Source: Streptomyces albiflavescens
GTDB lineage: Bacteria; Actinomycetota; Actinomycetes; Streptomycetales; Streptomycetaceae
Length of the DNA: 64,000 bases
Reading direction: 5' to 3'
Assembly (NCBI RefSeq): GCF_014645835.1
Contig: NZ_BMMM01000001.1
Span: forward strand, 310,001 to 374,000
A program made the translations under genes and the position numbers. Numbering within the stretch: position 1 is the first letter of the stretch; the number at the start of each line of letters is the position of its first letter. Positions 25,240 to 34,250 of the stretch are shown one piece after another. A model generated the notes under the pieces. The model worked only from the letters and a program-made list of their open reading frames with translations, had not been told where the DNA came from and made no database searches.

Positions 25240-26606
25240 ACGATGACACGATCCGCCTGGCCACGATCGGACGGATTCTCCGTCGGCGCTGGCGGCTTCT
25301 CGCCGCCCTCGCCGTGGTGGGTGCGCTCGTCGGCTACGGCGCCTCGGTGCTGGTGTTTCCGCCGCGGTACACGGCGTCGGCACCGGTACTGCTGCCAGGG
25401 GTGTGGGAGGAGCGCGAACTGCTGACCCAGGTGGACATCGCGACCAGTTCGGCGGTGGTCGACCGCGCCGCCGCCACGCTTGGCTGGAAGGGCGTCAGCG
25501 GCGCCGAACTGCAGGACCAAGTGAGCGCCAAGGCCGCCGACGGGAACATCATCAAGATCTCGGGTACGGCCGACACCCCGGAGCGCGCGCAGCGGCTCTC
25601 CGACCAGGTGGCCCAGCAGTTCGTCACCTTCGCCGCGCGGATCGCAGGCGGCAGCACCGACCCCGGAGCGGCTTCCGGGACCGAGGCGCTGCGGAAGAAG
25701 GTGGCGGAGACCAACCGCCGCATCACCGACCTGGCCAATGCGGCCGATCCGGGCCAGACCGTGGAGAGCGTGCAGGCTCGCACCGAGCTCGAGAAGCTGC
25801 GCACCGCGCTGGCGGACGCCATGAAGAAGCTGGACGAGGCCGACCCGTCGACCAACAAGGCGAGCATGGTCGTCATGGGGCCGGCGCCCCGGCCGACCGG
25901 CGCGGCAGCGCCGACGAGGATGCAGCTCATCGTCGCCGGGGCGCTGCTGTTCTTCCTGCTCGCGGTCATCGGCCATCTCGCCGCCGCACGGGTGAGCCGC
26001 CGACTGCGCACCGAAAAGGAGATCGCCGCGGCGCTGGGCTCGGCGCTCCTCGGCACCGTCGACGTGCCTGGTGAAGGGCGCGGGCACCGGCCGGAAAGCG
26101 GTGGCTCACGGACTCGGATCCGCCGACTTCTGGGCGTCGACGCCCCGTGGGACACACCGACCCCGCAGAGGTCCGGCGACGAGGCCGACCGGCGGATCCG
26201 CTACCGGCGGGTGTGCGCTCGCCTCCGGGACCAACTGCCGGCTCCCCGGCGGTTGCTGGTTGTCGTACCGGTCGGCGACGAGATCGCCCGCCGGGCCGCC
26301 GGGCGGCTCGTCGCCGAGGCCGAGAGCGATCCGCTGCTGCGGATCGTGGAGGTCTCGGTGGACCGGCCGATGGTGCCGGATCGCGACACCGAGTCCGGTG
26401 TCCTGGTCGTCCTCAGCGCGGGCGGCTGGACCGCGGAGGAGCTCGCCGGCATCGCCGAGGCCTGTGCGGACGCCAGGCACGAGGTCGTCGGCATCGTCGT
26501 CGCCGGCATGGTCCACGCCCGTCCGACGCCGCACGCCGATCGCCCTGCGGACGAGACCACTTTGACGTTCGCGGTTCGCGGCCACGCGACGGGAGGTTCA
26601 GTGTGA
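25236..26606 (+). CDS. Chain-length (Wzz/PCP-like) membrane protein 1 with vestigial ATPase domain
   Basis: A 456-aa protein with TTG start in a TTGA overlap with the preceding gene. A first helix at about 20-40 (LLAALAVVGALVGYGASVLV), a long outer coiled region (40-225) and a second helix at about 230-250 give the polysaccharide co-polymerase layout. The cytoplasmic C-terminus (from about 330) resembles a Wzc-type P-loop domain by its alternating hydrophobic strands (RLLVVVPVGDEIARRAAGRL, SGVLVVLSAGG), but Walker A and the Tyr-rich tail are absent. It should regulate chain length or assembly without kinase activity. Confidence 0.82.
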   Translation: MNDDTIRLATIGRILRRRWRLLAALAVVGALVGYGASVLVFPPRYTASAPVLLPGVWEERELLTQVDIATSSAVVDRAAATLGWKGVSGAELQDQVSAKAADGNIIKISGTADTPERAQRLSDQVAQQFVTFAARIAGGSTDPGAASGTEALRKKVAETNRRITDLANAADPGQTVESVQARTELEKLRTALADAMKKLDEADPSTNKASMVVMGPAPRPTGAAAPTRMQLIVAGALLFFLLAVIGHLAAARVSRRLRTEKEIAAALGSALLGTVDVPGEGRGHRPESGGSRTRIRRLLGVDAPWDTPTPQRSGDEADRRIRYRRVCARLRDQLPAPRRLLVVVPVGDEIARRAAGRLVAEAESDPLLRIVEVSVDRPMVPDRDTESGVLVVLSAGGWTAEELAGIAEACADARHEVVGIVVAGMVHARPTPHADRPADETTLTFAVRGHATGGSV

Positions 26607-28123
26607 CGACGAGCAAGACGCCGGAGTCGTCGGCCGCCGCTCCACTCCTCGACCTGCAGGCGCTGGTGGTGGCGGTGCGCAGGCGCCGCCGCCTCTGGTC
26701 CTGCATGGCGCTGCTCGGACTGCTGATCGGCGCGGCGGCGGCGGTCCTGCTGCCGCCGTCGCCGAGCGCGGTGACCAAGGTGCTGGTCGCGCATCAGGAG
26801 GACCAGCCCAACGACACCGGAACGCTGATCCGCACCGACGTCCAGCTGCTGGGGACCACACAGATCGCCGACCGGGCCCTGAAGTCCCTCAAGTCCTCGG
26901 AAAAACCGGAGGACTTCATGCGGGACTACCGGGGTACCGGACTGACCAACAACGTGCTGCAGATCGATGTGACGGGCGACACCGACGCGCAGGCGGTGGC
27001 CCGGGCCAAGGCACTGGCCGACGCGTTCGTCGCGGACCATGTGAAGCGGATACGGGACACCGCGGACGCCGAGGCCAAGGCCCTCCTCGACCAGCGTGAC
27101 CGCATGCAGAAGGAGCTCGCCGAGGTCAACAAGGAGATCGGCGGCCGATCGCCGGACAGCGACCCGAAAGCGTCGGCGAGCATCGAGTCGCTCTTCGCCC
27201 GCCGGGCCGATCTCACGTCGCGGATCGCCGATTTCGGTCAGCGCGCGGAGGAGGCGCGCATCGGCACGCCGCAGCTCATCGTCGGCACGCAGATCGTGGA
27301 CGCTCCGCGCGCGGTGCACCACTCCCTGCCCAAGGCCGTCGTCACCAACGCCGTGATCGGGTTCGTCCTCGGGCTCTTCCTCGGGCTCGCGCTGGCCGCG
27401 GTCGGCACGGTGGTGGCAGACCGCCCCGTGCTGCGCCGGGACATCGCGGCGAACCTCGGCGCCTCGGTCATCGCGGAGCTGCCCCGCCGGTCGGGCAGGC
27501 TGTGGCAGCGCCGACGGATCCGGGCGGCACGCGAACGGCTCACCGTGTCCCTGGCCCGCACCGTGCGCGGCTCCGCGGAACCGCTGTCGCTGCTGGAACT
27601 GGGCTGTGCGCGCAACACGAGCGTGATCGCCCTGAACCTCGCCCGGGCACTGGCGGCGGAGGGGCCGGCGGTCGTCGTCGACGGCCTGCCCGGCCCGCAC
27701 CTCGCGAAGCACCGCCCGAAGCCAGGAGACCCCACCGTGGTCAGCGGCGAGAGCGCCGCGGCCCTGTCGCCTCAGGAGCGCCGGATCGGCGTCGGCTCGG
27801 TCGCGCCCGGCACGGCCTGGACCGACCTCCAGTACCTCGGCACCCAGACCGTGCTCGTCGTGCGCGCCGGGCACGGCAGCGCCGCATGGCTGCACACCGT
27901 CGCGCGGCAACTCGCCGACCAGCGCATCCCGGTGATCGGTGTGGTGCTGATCGACCCCGATCCGCGTGACCGGACCGACGGCACGCTGTGGGACGGGCTG
28001 CACACCGCGCTGCGCGGCCGGAGCGAGCGGCCGGCCCGGCAGAACGGGACGGGTCGGCGGCGCACGGAGCAGCAGCCGATGTGGGCGGGACGGGTCCCGG
28101 ACAGCGACCAGGAGGCGCGGTAG
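26603..28123 (+). CDS. Chain-length (Wzz/PCP-like) membrane protein 2 with vestigial ATPase domain
   Basis: The product is 506 aa. GTG 26603 overlaps the previous stop (GTGTGA) and has GGAGG before it. Helix 1 is at about 30-50, a coiled outer domain contains ALLDQRDRMQKELAEVNKEI, and helix 2 is at about 245-270 (AVIGFVLGLFLGLALAAVGTVV). The C-terminal domain keeps the strand order of a Wzc/ParA-like ATPase, but the P-loop reads LGCARNTSVIALNLARAL instead of GxGKT/S, and a Walker B-like VVVDGLPG follows. It appears to be a second, diverged partner of the preceding protein. Confidence 0.82.
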   Translation: MTTSKTPESSAAAPLLDLQALVVAVRRRRRLWSCMALLGLLIGAAAAVLLPPSPSAVTKVLVAHQEDQPNDTGTLIRTDVQLLGTTQIADRALKSLKSSEKPEDFMRDYRGTGLTNNVLQIDVTGDTDAQAVARAKALADAFVADHVKRIRDTADAEAKALLDQRDRMQKELAEVNKEIGGRSPDSDPKASASIESLFARRADLTSRIADFGQRAEEARIGTPQLIVGTQIVDAPRAVHHSLPKAVVTNAVIGFVLGLFLGLALAAVGTVVADRPVLRRDIAANLGASVIAELPRRSGRLWQRRRIRAARERLTVSLARTVRGSAEPLSLLELGCARNTSVIALNLARALAAEGPAVVVDGLPGPHLAKHRPKPGDPTVVSGESAAALSPQERRIGVGSVAPGTAWTDLQYLGTQTVLVVRAGHGSAAWLHTVARQLADQRIPVIGVVLIDPDPRDRTDGTLWDGLHTALRGRSERPARQNGTGRRRTEQQPMWAGRVPDSDQEAR

Positions 28124-28126
28124 CAC

Positions 28127-30061
28127 ATGTGTGGCATCGCAGGCACTTACCGATGGCCGGACGGGAAGGTCGTGACCGACCGGCTCACCGATACCCTCGC
28201 CCACCGCGGTCCGGACGGGGCGGGCCGGTACAGCCACCCCGTCGGTGACGCAGAAGTGCACCTCGGGCACCGCCGACTGGCCATCATCGACCTGTCCGAG
28301 ACCGGCGCCCAGCCGATGGTCTCGGACGGCCTCGCCCTGACGTACAACGGCGAGCTGTACAACGCGCCCGAGCTGCGTGCGGAGCTGGCAGCCGCCGGGG
28401 TGTGTTTCCGCGGCACCTCCGACACCGAGGTGGTGCTGGAGGCCTGGCGGCGCTGGGGCACGGACTGCCTGCCCCGGCTGCGCGGCATGTTCGCGTTCGG
28501 GATCTTCGACGAGCGAACCGGTGAACTGGTGCTCGCCCGCGACCAGTTGGGCATCAAGCCGCTGTTCCTGCTCCGGCGCGGCGAGGGTCTGGTGTTCGCC
28601 TCCGAGCTCAAGGCGCTCGCCGCCGCGACCGGCGGGTCGCTGGAGGTGGACCATGCGGCGCTGGTGGCCTCGCTGCTGTACTACTGGGTGCCGGACACAC
28701 GGTGCGCGTTCCGCGAAGCGGAGAAGCTGCCGCCGGGGAGCTGGCTGCGGTGCCGGCCCGACGGCCGGGTGGAGCGCGGCCGGTTCTGGAACCTGAAGGA
28801 CGTCGCCGCCGAGGGCCGGGAGCGGGCCCGGGCCGGTGAGGTGCCTGATCTCGCCGCCATCGTCGAGGAGTCGACCCGGCGCCACCTGCTCTCCGACGTA
28901 CCCGTGGCGACCTTCCTCTCCGGCGGCCTCGACTCCAGCTACCTGACCGCGCTGGCGGCCCGCGACCGACCCGGGATCTCCGCCTACACGATCGGGTTCC
29001 GCGCCGAGGACGCCAGGTTCGAGGCGATGCCGGACGACCTGCGCTATGCCCGGCAGGTGGCCGAGCGGTTCGGCGTCGACCTGCACGAGATCGAGATCGC
29101 TCCGAATGTGCTCGACCTGCTGCCGCAGATGACGTACCACCTGGACGAGCCGATCGGTGACCCCGCCGCGATCAACACCTTCCTGATCTGTTCGGCCGCC
29201 CGAGAGGCCGGGGTCAAGGTGATGCTCTCGGGGATGGGCGCCGACGAGCTGTTCGCCGGCTACCGCAAGCACCTGGCCAACCTGCTTGCGGTGCGCTACC
29301 AGCGCATCCCGCGACCTCTGCGGCGCGGCTTGTCCGCGACCGTGGACCGGCTGCCGGTCGCCACGGCCCGCCGGGGGTACCGGTCGGTGCGCTTCGCGAA
29401 GCGGTTCCTCTCCTTCGCCGATCTGCCGGAGGAGACCGCGTTCCGGCGCAGCTACACCATGTACGACCAGGACGAGCTGCTCGACCTGGTCGATCCGGAC
29501 CTGGCCGGGACGGTCGAGGACGTGCTGACCGAGCATGCGGACGTCTACCAGGACAACGACCTCGACGACTTCGTCAACCGCATGTGCCTGGGTGACGCCC
29601 GGATGTTCCTGCCGGGCCTGAACCTCACGTACACGGACCGGTCGAGCATGGCCGCGTCGACCGAGGTGCGCGTGCCGTACGTGGACGTCGAGGTGGTCAA
29701 GGCGGCGTTCGCCGTGCCCGGCGATCGCAAGATCGTCGGACGGCAGGGCAAGGCCGTCCTCAAGGAGGCGGCCACCTCGATCCTGCCCCGGGAGATCGTC
29801 TACCGGCCCAAGGGCCTGTTCAGCGCCCCGCTGCGCGCCTGGATGAGCCGGGACCTGGCACCGCTGGTGCGCGAGGTGGTGAACGACGGCGTGCTCGTCA
29901 ACTCCGGGCTCCTGCGCCGCGACGCGCTGGCGCGCATGGTCGCCGAGGACGCCGCCGGGCAGCGGGACTTCTCCAAGCATCTGTGGCATGTGCTGACCCT
30001 CGAGTACTGGTACCGCGACGCGACCTCCGGGACCGGCCGGAGCGCTCGCTCGGCGGCGTAG
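28127..30061 (+). CDS. Glutamine-dependent asparagine synthetase family enzyme
   Basis: A 644-aa amidotransferase of standard length. Cys2 (MCGIAGTY) is the glutaminase nucleophile, with HRGPDG and YNGELYN following. The synthetase half has the PP-loop SGGLDSS at about 265-271 and GMGADELFAGYRKH. Within surface-polysaccharide loci such enzymes are thought to amidate sugar acids or amino-acid decorations rather than to make free asparagine; here the uronic acid made by the AlgD-like enzyme is a possible acceptor (inference). It begins 3 bases after the chain-length gene and precedes the fused oxidoreductase gene. Confidence 0.9.
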   Translation: MCGIAGTYRWPDGKVVTDRLTDTLAHRGPDGAGRYSHPVGDAEVHLGHRRLAIIDLSETGAQPMVSDGLALTYNGELYNAPELRAELAAAGVCFRGTSDTEVVLEAWRRWGTDCLPRLRGMFAFGIFDERTGELVLARDQLGIKPLFLLRRGEGLVFASELKALAAATGGSLEVDHAALVASLLYYWVPDTRCAFREAEKLPPGSWLRCRPDGRVERGRFWNLKDVAAEGRERARAGEVPDLAAIVEESTRRHLLSDVPVATFLSGGLDSSYLTALAARDRPGISAYTIGFRAEDARFEAMPDDLRYARQVAERFGVDLHEIEIAPNVLDLLPQMTYHLDEPIGDPAAINTFLICSAAREAGVKVMLSGMGADELFAGYRKHLANLLAVRYQRIPRPLRRGLSATVDRLPVATARRGYRSVRFAKRFLSFADLPEETAFRRSYTMYDQDELLDLVDPDLAGTVEDVLTEHADVYQDNDLDDFVNRMCLGDARMFLPGLNLTYTDRSSMAASTEVRVPYVDVEVVKAAFAVPGDRKIVGRQGKAVLKEAATSILPREIVYRPKGLFSAPLRAWMSRDLAPLVREVVNDGVLVNSGLLRRDALARMVAEDAAGQRDFSKHLWHVLTLEYWYRDATSGTGRSARSAA

Positions 30062-30090
30062 AAGACGGCGTAGAAACAAGGGGACTTCGG

Positions 30091-32277
30091 GTGAAACAGG
30101 TAGTTCAGAACTACAAGAGCGGCGAGCTGGCGGTGCTCGACGTGCCGGTGCCGGGGTGCAAGCCGGGCGGTGTGCTGGTCCGCACCGCCTACTCGCTGAT
30201 CTCCACCGGGACCGAGCTCATGAAGGTGTCCGAGGCCGGCATGTCGATGCTGGGCAAGGCCCGCTCCCGGCCGGACCAGGTGGCCAAGGTCATGCAGAGC
30301 GTGGCCACCAACGGGGTGCCCGCCACCTACCGCAAGGTGATGGGCAAGCTGGACTCCTACACGCCGCTGGGCTACTCGCTGTGCGGGGTGGTCGAGCAGG
30401 TCGGCACCGGGATCGACGATGTGAAGGTCGGCGACCTCGTGGCCTGCGCGGGCAACGAGCACGCGTTGCACGCCGAGCTGAACTGGGTGCCGAAGAACCT
30501 CTACGCCCCGGTGCCGGACGGCCTCGCGCCACGGCACGCGGCCTTCGGCACCGTCGGGTCGATCGCGATGCAGGGCGTCCGCCGCGGCGAGCCGCAACTC
30601 GGCGACGTGGCGCTGGTCATCGGCCTCGGGCTGATCGGGCAGTTGGTGGTGCAGCTCCTTGCCGCCTCGGGAGTTCGCGTCGTCGGGGTCGACCCCGACC
30701 CGGTGCGCTGCGAGCTAGCCGAGCGCCTGGGCGCCGCGGCCTGCGGCGATCCCGCATCCGCGGCCGTGGAAGCCGCCGTCGCCGAACTCACCGGCGGTCA
30801 CGGCGTGGACCAGGTGTACCTGGCCGCCGGCGGCGGCAGCAACCAGCCCGTCGAGCTGGCCGCCCGGCTCTGCCGGGACCGCGGCCGGGTCGTCGACATC
30901 GGCAAGTGCCGCCTGGACCTGCCGTGGAACGCGTACTACGAGAAGGAACTCGACGTCCGGTTCTCCCGCAGTTACGGCCCCGGGCGCTACGACCCGGAGT
31001 ACGAGATCGAGGGGCGGGACTACCCGATCGGCTATGTGCGCTGGACCGAGCGCCGCAACCTGGCGTGCTTCCTCGATCTCGTCGCCCGCGGCCGCGTCGA
31101 CGTGGAGCCCTTGGTCTCCCACATCGCCGACTTCGATGACGCCGTCGACACGTACCAGCGCCTGAAGGACGGCGACCTGAAGGCCGTGGCTGTGCTGTTC
31201 CGGTACCCCGAACACGCGGGGGAAGCGGAGGTCCCGGCGGTGGCCGTGCCCGCGGTGAGGCGCGGCGGCGGAGCGTCCGCCCCGTCCCGGTCCGCCAAGA
31301 CGCCGGTACGGCTGGCGTTCGTCGGCGCGGGAAACTACGCGACGTCGATGCTGCTGCCGCACCTGGCACAGCGCGACGGCGTCGAGTTGTCGACCGTCGT
31401 CACCACGACGGCGCTGTCCGCGGCCAACGCGCAGCGGAAGTTCGGCTTCGCCGAGGCGACCACCGATCTCGACGCCGTGCTCGGCGACAAGTCCATCGAC
31501 GCGGTGTTCGTGGTCACCCGGCACAGCTCGCACGCCGAACTGACCCGGAGGGCACTGCTGGCCGGCAAGACGGTGTTCGTGGAGAAGCCCCTCGCCCTCA
31601 CCGAGGACGAGCTGGCCGGCGTACTCGCGGCGGTGGAGGAGTCCGGCAACGACCGGCTGCAGGTGGGCTTCAACCGCCGCTTCGCGCCGCTGTTGCAGGA
31701 GGCCAGGAAGCGGTTCGGCGCCCGGACCGGTCCGGCGAGCCTCCGCTACCTGGTCAACGCGGGCCGGCTGCAGCACGGCAGCTGGTACCTCCAACAGGGC
31801 ACCGAGGGCTCGCGGTTCACCGGCGAGGGCGGACACTTCATCGACACGGCGAGCCGGCTGCTCGAGGCCGACCCGGTATCGGTGTACGCCGTCGCCACGT
31901 CCGGCAACGAGGACCTGCAGGTCGTACTGCGCTACCCGGACGAGTCCACCGCCACCATCAGCTACGTCACCACCGGCGCGCCCGGCTTCCCCAAGGAGAC
32001 GCTGGACCTGGTCGCGGACGGCAAGGTGCTGAAGCTCGACGACTTCGTCCGTGCCGCTGTTTACGATGGCCGCCGCAAGCGGTGGGTCAGTTCGCGGCTG
32101 CCCAAGGCCCGGGACAAGGGCCAGTCCGCCGAACTGGCCGCGTTCATCAAGGCCGTGCGGACCGGAGGGCCGATGCCGGTGCCGCTGGAGTCTCTGGTCG
32201 CCACCACGGCGGCCACCCTCGCCGTACAGGCCGGCCTGGCCGGCGGCGCGCCGGTGACGCTGGCGAGGGCGCGATGA
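30091..32277 (+). CDS. Fused oxidoreductase: zinc-type alcohol dehydrogenase + Gfo/Idh/MocA
   Basis: A 728-aa two-domain protein. Residues 1 to about 385 are an MDR alcohol-dehydrogenase domain (STGTELMKVSEAG, GYSLCGVVEQVGTGIDDVKVGD, Rossmann VIGLGLIGQLVVQLLA). After an Ala/Pro/Ser linker, residues about 405-728 are a Gfo/Idh/MocA domain (LAFVGAGNYATSMLLPHLAQ, VFVEKPLALTEDE, QVGFNRRFAPLL). This bi-domain architecture is a known family that recurs beside heparinase-fold and asparagine synthetase genes in surface-polymer loci. GTG 30091 has AAGGGG before it. The substrate is probably a sugar or a nucleotide sugar, but is not defined. Confidence 0.9.
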   Translation: MKQVVQNYKSGELAVLDVPVPGCKPGGVLVRTAYSLISTGTELMKVSEAGMSMLGKARSRPDQVAKVMQSVATNGVPATYRKVMGKLDSYTPLGYSLCGVVEQVGTGIDDVKVGDLVACAGNEHALHAELNWVPKNLYAPVPDGLAPRHAAFGTVGSIAMQGVRRGEPQLGDVALVIGLGLIGQLVVQLLAASGVRVVGVDPDPVRCELAERLGAAACGDPASAAVEAAVAELTGGHGVDQVYLAAGGGSNQPVELAARLCRDRGRVVDIGKCRLDLPWNAYYEKELDVRFSRSYGPGRYDPEYEIEGRDYPIGYVRWTERRNLACFLDLVARGRVDVEPLVSHIADFDDAVDTYQRLKDGDLKAVAVLFRYPEHAGEAEVPAVAVPAVRRGGGASAPSRSAKTPVRLAFVGAGNYATSMLLPHLAQRDGVELSTVVTTTALSAANAQRKFGFAEATTDLDAVLGDKSIDAVFVVTRHSSHAELTRRALLAGKTVFVEKPLALTEDELAGVLAAVEESGNDRLQVGFNRRFAPLLQEARKRFGARTGPASLRYLVNAGRLQHGSWYLQQGTEGSRFTGEGGHFIDTASRLLEADPVSVYAVATSGNEDLQVVLRYPDESTATISYVTTGAPGFPKETLDLVADGKVLKLDDFVRAAVYDGRRKRWVSSRLPKARDKGQSAELAAFIKAVRTGGPMPVPLESLVATTAATLAVQAGLAGGAPVTLARAR

Positions 32278-34241
32278 CTGTGATCTCGGGGAGTCCGGGC
32301 TGGTACCTGCGGCGGCTGTCCCGGATGGGACCGCGGGAGGTCGGCGGCCGGGTGGGCGACGCGGTGCGCAGGCGGCGGTGGCGGTCGGCGCGGCCAAACT
32401 GCCCGAAGGTGACCGACGCCCGGTTCACCGCGGTACTGCCCGCCGGTACGATCGCCGCGATACCTCCGGACGCCGCGAAACGTCTCATCGCCGAGGCGGA
32501 CCGGCTGATGTACGGGCACGCCGAGTATTTCGGGGTGGTCCGCGACGACCTGACCGACCCGGACTGGTGGTGCGACCCGAAGACCGGACGCCGGGCTCCG
32601 TGGGGCTACGCCTTCGACGTGCCGTACCGGAACGAGGACGCGGTCGGGGACATCAAGCAGATCTGGGAGCTGTCCCGGCACCAGTACCTCACCGTGCTCG
32701 CCGCCGCCTACGCGATCACCGGGAACGAGCGGTATGCCGAGCGAGTGGCCGAGCACCTGCGGTCGTGGTGGGCGGCCAACCCACCGCTGCGCGGCGTGCA
32801 CTGGATCAGCGGCATCGAGCTGGGCATCCGGCTGCTGTCCTGGGTGTGGATCCGCCGGCTCCTCGACGGCTGGCCGGGTGCGGCCGGGCTGTTCGAGGGC
32901 AACCCGGTGGCGCTGAACCAGATCTGGCACCACCAGCGCTGGCTGGCCGCCTTCCCCAGCCGGGGCTCTTCGGCGAACAACCACGTCATCGCCGAGGCCG
33001 CCGGGCAGTTCGCAGCGGCCTGCGCGTTCGGGTGGTTCCCCTCCTCGGCACGTTGGCGAGCCGCCGCGCTGCGGTCGCTGGAGCGGCATCTGCGCAGCAA
33101 CACCTTCGACTCCGGCCTCAACCGCGAGCTGGCCACCGAGTACCACGGACTCGTGCTGGAGCTCGGCCTGGCCGCGGTGGCCGAGGCGGATGCCGCAGGC
33201 GTGCCGGTCCCCGCGTCGATCCGGCTGGTACTGCTGCGGATGACCGACGCGCTCGCGGCCGTCGTGGACGGCCGGTTACGGCCACCGCGCCAGGGGGACG
33301 CGGACGACGGGCACGGTCTGGTCGTGGACGGCGCGGGCACCGACCGCTGGGCCTCGCTGCTGACCACGGGGGACGCCGTGTTCGGTCGGCTCGCCTGGTG
33401 GCCGGCGGTGACCGGCACCGATGTGCGCACCCCGCTGCTGGCCGCGCTCATCCGGCCGTACTCGAAAAAGGGAACCGCACCGGCCGTGACCCGCCCGGCA
33501 AGCCGACCGGCCCACTTCGCCGACGCGGGCATGACCATCCTGCGCGGTCCGGCAGAGATCTGGTGCCGCTGCGACGGTGGTCCGCACGGCTTCCTGTCCA
33601 TCGCCGCGCATGCCCACGCGGACGCGCTGTCCGTGGAGGTCCGGCACGACGGGGTCGACGTGCTCGCCGACCCGGGGACGTTCTGCTACCACGGGCAACC
33701 CGAGTGGCGGCAGTACTTCCGCTCGACCCTCGGCCACAACACCCTGCAACTGGACGGCAGTGACCAGTCCGTCTCCGGCGGCCCGTTCCTGTGGACCCGG
33801 CATGCCCGCAGCCGCGTCCTGGCCGCGGACACCTCCGACGAGGGTGTGGCCCGCTGGTGTGCCGAGCACGACGGTTACCAGCGCTCCGTACACCGCCGCC
33901 GGGTGGAACTGACGGCGGCGAGCCAGGAGCTGAGGGTGATTGACGAGGTGCGCGGCCCGCGCCGGGCCGTGCACCTGGCGTTCCACCTCGGCCCGGCGAT
34001 CGCCGCGGACCTCGCGGGCAACCGGGCAGTGCTCACCTGGACTCGGGACGGCGAGGACCGCTCCGCCGTGCTCGACCTGCCCGGGCAGCTGTGCTGGCGG
34101 GCGCATCGCGGCGAGACCGACCCGCCGCTGGGCTGGTACTCCGCCGGATTCGGGCGCAAGGAACCCACCACAACGCTGGTCGGCACCGGCTTCGCCGACG
34201 GCGCGGAGGGCTTCACCACCGTGCTCAGGTTCCGCGGCTAG
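32274..34241 (+). CDS. Heparinase II/III-fold protein
   Basis: The product is 655 aa and the gene overlaps the preceding one (ATGA). The N-terminal alpha/alpha toroid (SRHQYLTVLAAAYAITGNERYA, WISGIELGIRLLSWVWI, SSANNHVIAEAAGQFAAACAF) is followed by a C-terminal beta-sandwich. The latter has HAHADALSVEVRHDGVDVLA, DPGTFCYHG and the RSTLGHNTLQLDG phrase typical of the family. Members cleave uronic-acid polysaccharides by beta-elimination. No signal peptide is visible, so it may act inside the cell or serve biosynthesis rather than degradation. The coupling to the fused oxidoreductase suggests a joint step on the same glycan. Confidence 0.88.
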   Translation: MTVISGSPGWYLRRLSRMGPREVGGRVGDAVRRRRWRSARPNCPKVTDARFTAVLPAGTIAAIPPDAAKRLIAEADRLMYGHAEYFGVVRDDLTDPDWWCDPKTGRRAPWGYAFDVPYRNEDAVGDIKQIWELSRHQYLTVLAAAYAITGNERYAERVAEHLRSWWAANPPLRGVHWISGIELGIRLLSWVWIRRLLDGWPGAAGLFEGNPVALNQIWHHQRWLAAFPSRGSSANNHVIAEAAGQFAAACAFGWFPSSARWRAAALRSLERHLRSNTFDSGLNRELATEYHGLVLELGLAAVAEADAAGVPVPASIRLVLLRMTDALAAVVDGRLRPPRQGDADDGHGLVVDGAGTDRWASLLTTGDAVFGRLAWWPAVTGTDVRTPLLAALIRPYSKKGTAPAVTRPASRPAHFADAGMTILRGPAEIWCRCDGGPHGFLSIAAHAHADALSVEVRHDGVDVLADPGTFCYHGQPEWRQYFRSTLGHNTLQLDGSDQSVSGGPFLWTRHARSRVLAADTSDEGVARWCAEHDGYQRSVHRRRVELTAASQELRVIDEVRGPRRAVHLAFHLGPAIAADLAGNRAVLTWTRDGEDRSAVLDLPGQLCWRAHRGETDPPLGWYSAGFGRKEPTTTLVGTGFADGAEGFTTVLRFRG

Positions 34242-34250
34242 GGGGGGCGC

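Noticed and set aside
26201..30079. A 1292-codon open frame on the minus strand
   Set aside because: It is the antisense shadow of the chain-length and asparagine synthetase genes. The predicted product is Arg/Gly/Val-rich with no domain, while the plus-strand frames have clear motifs.
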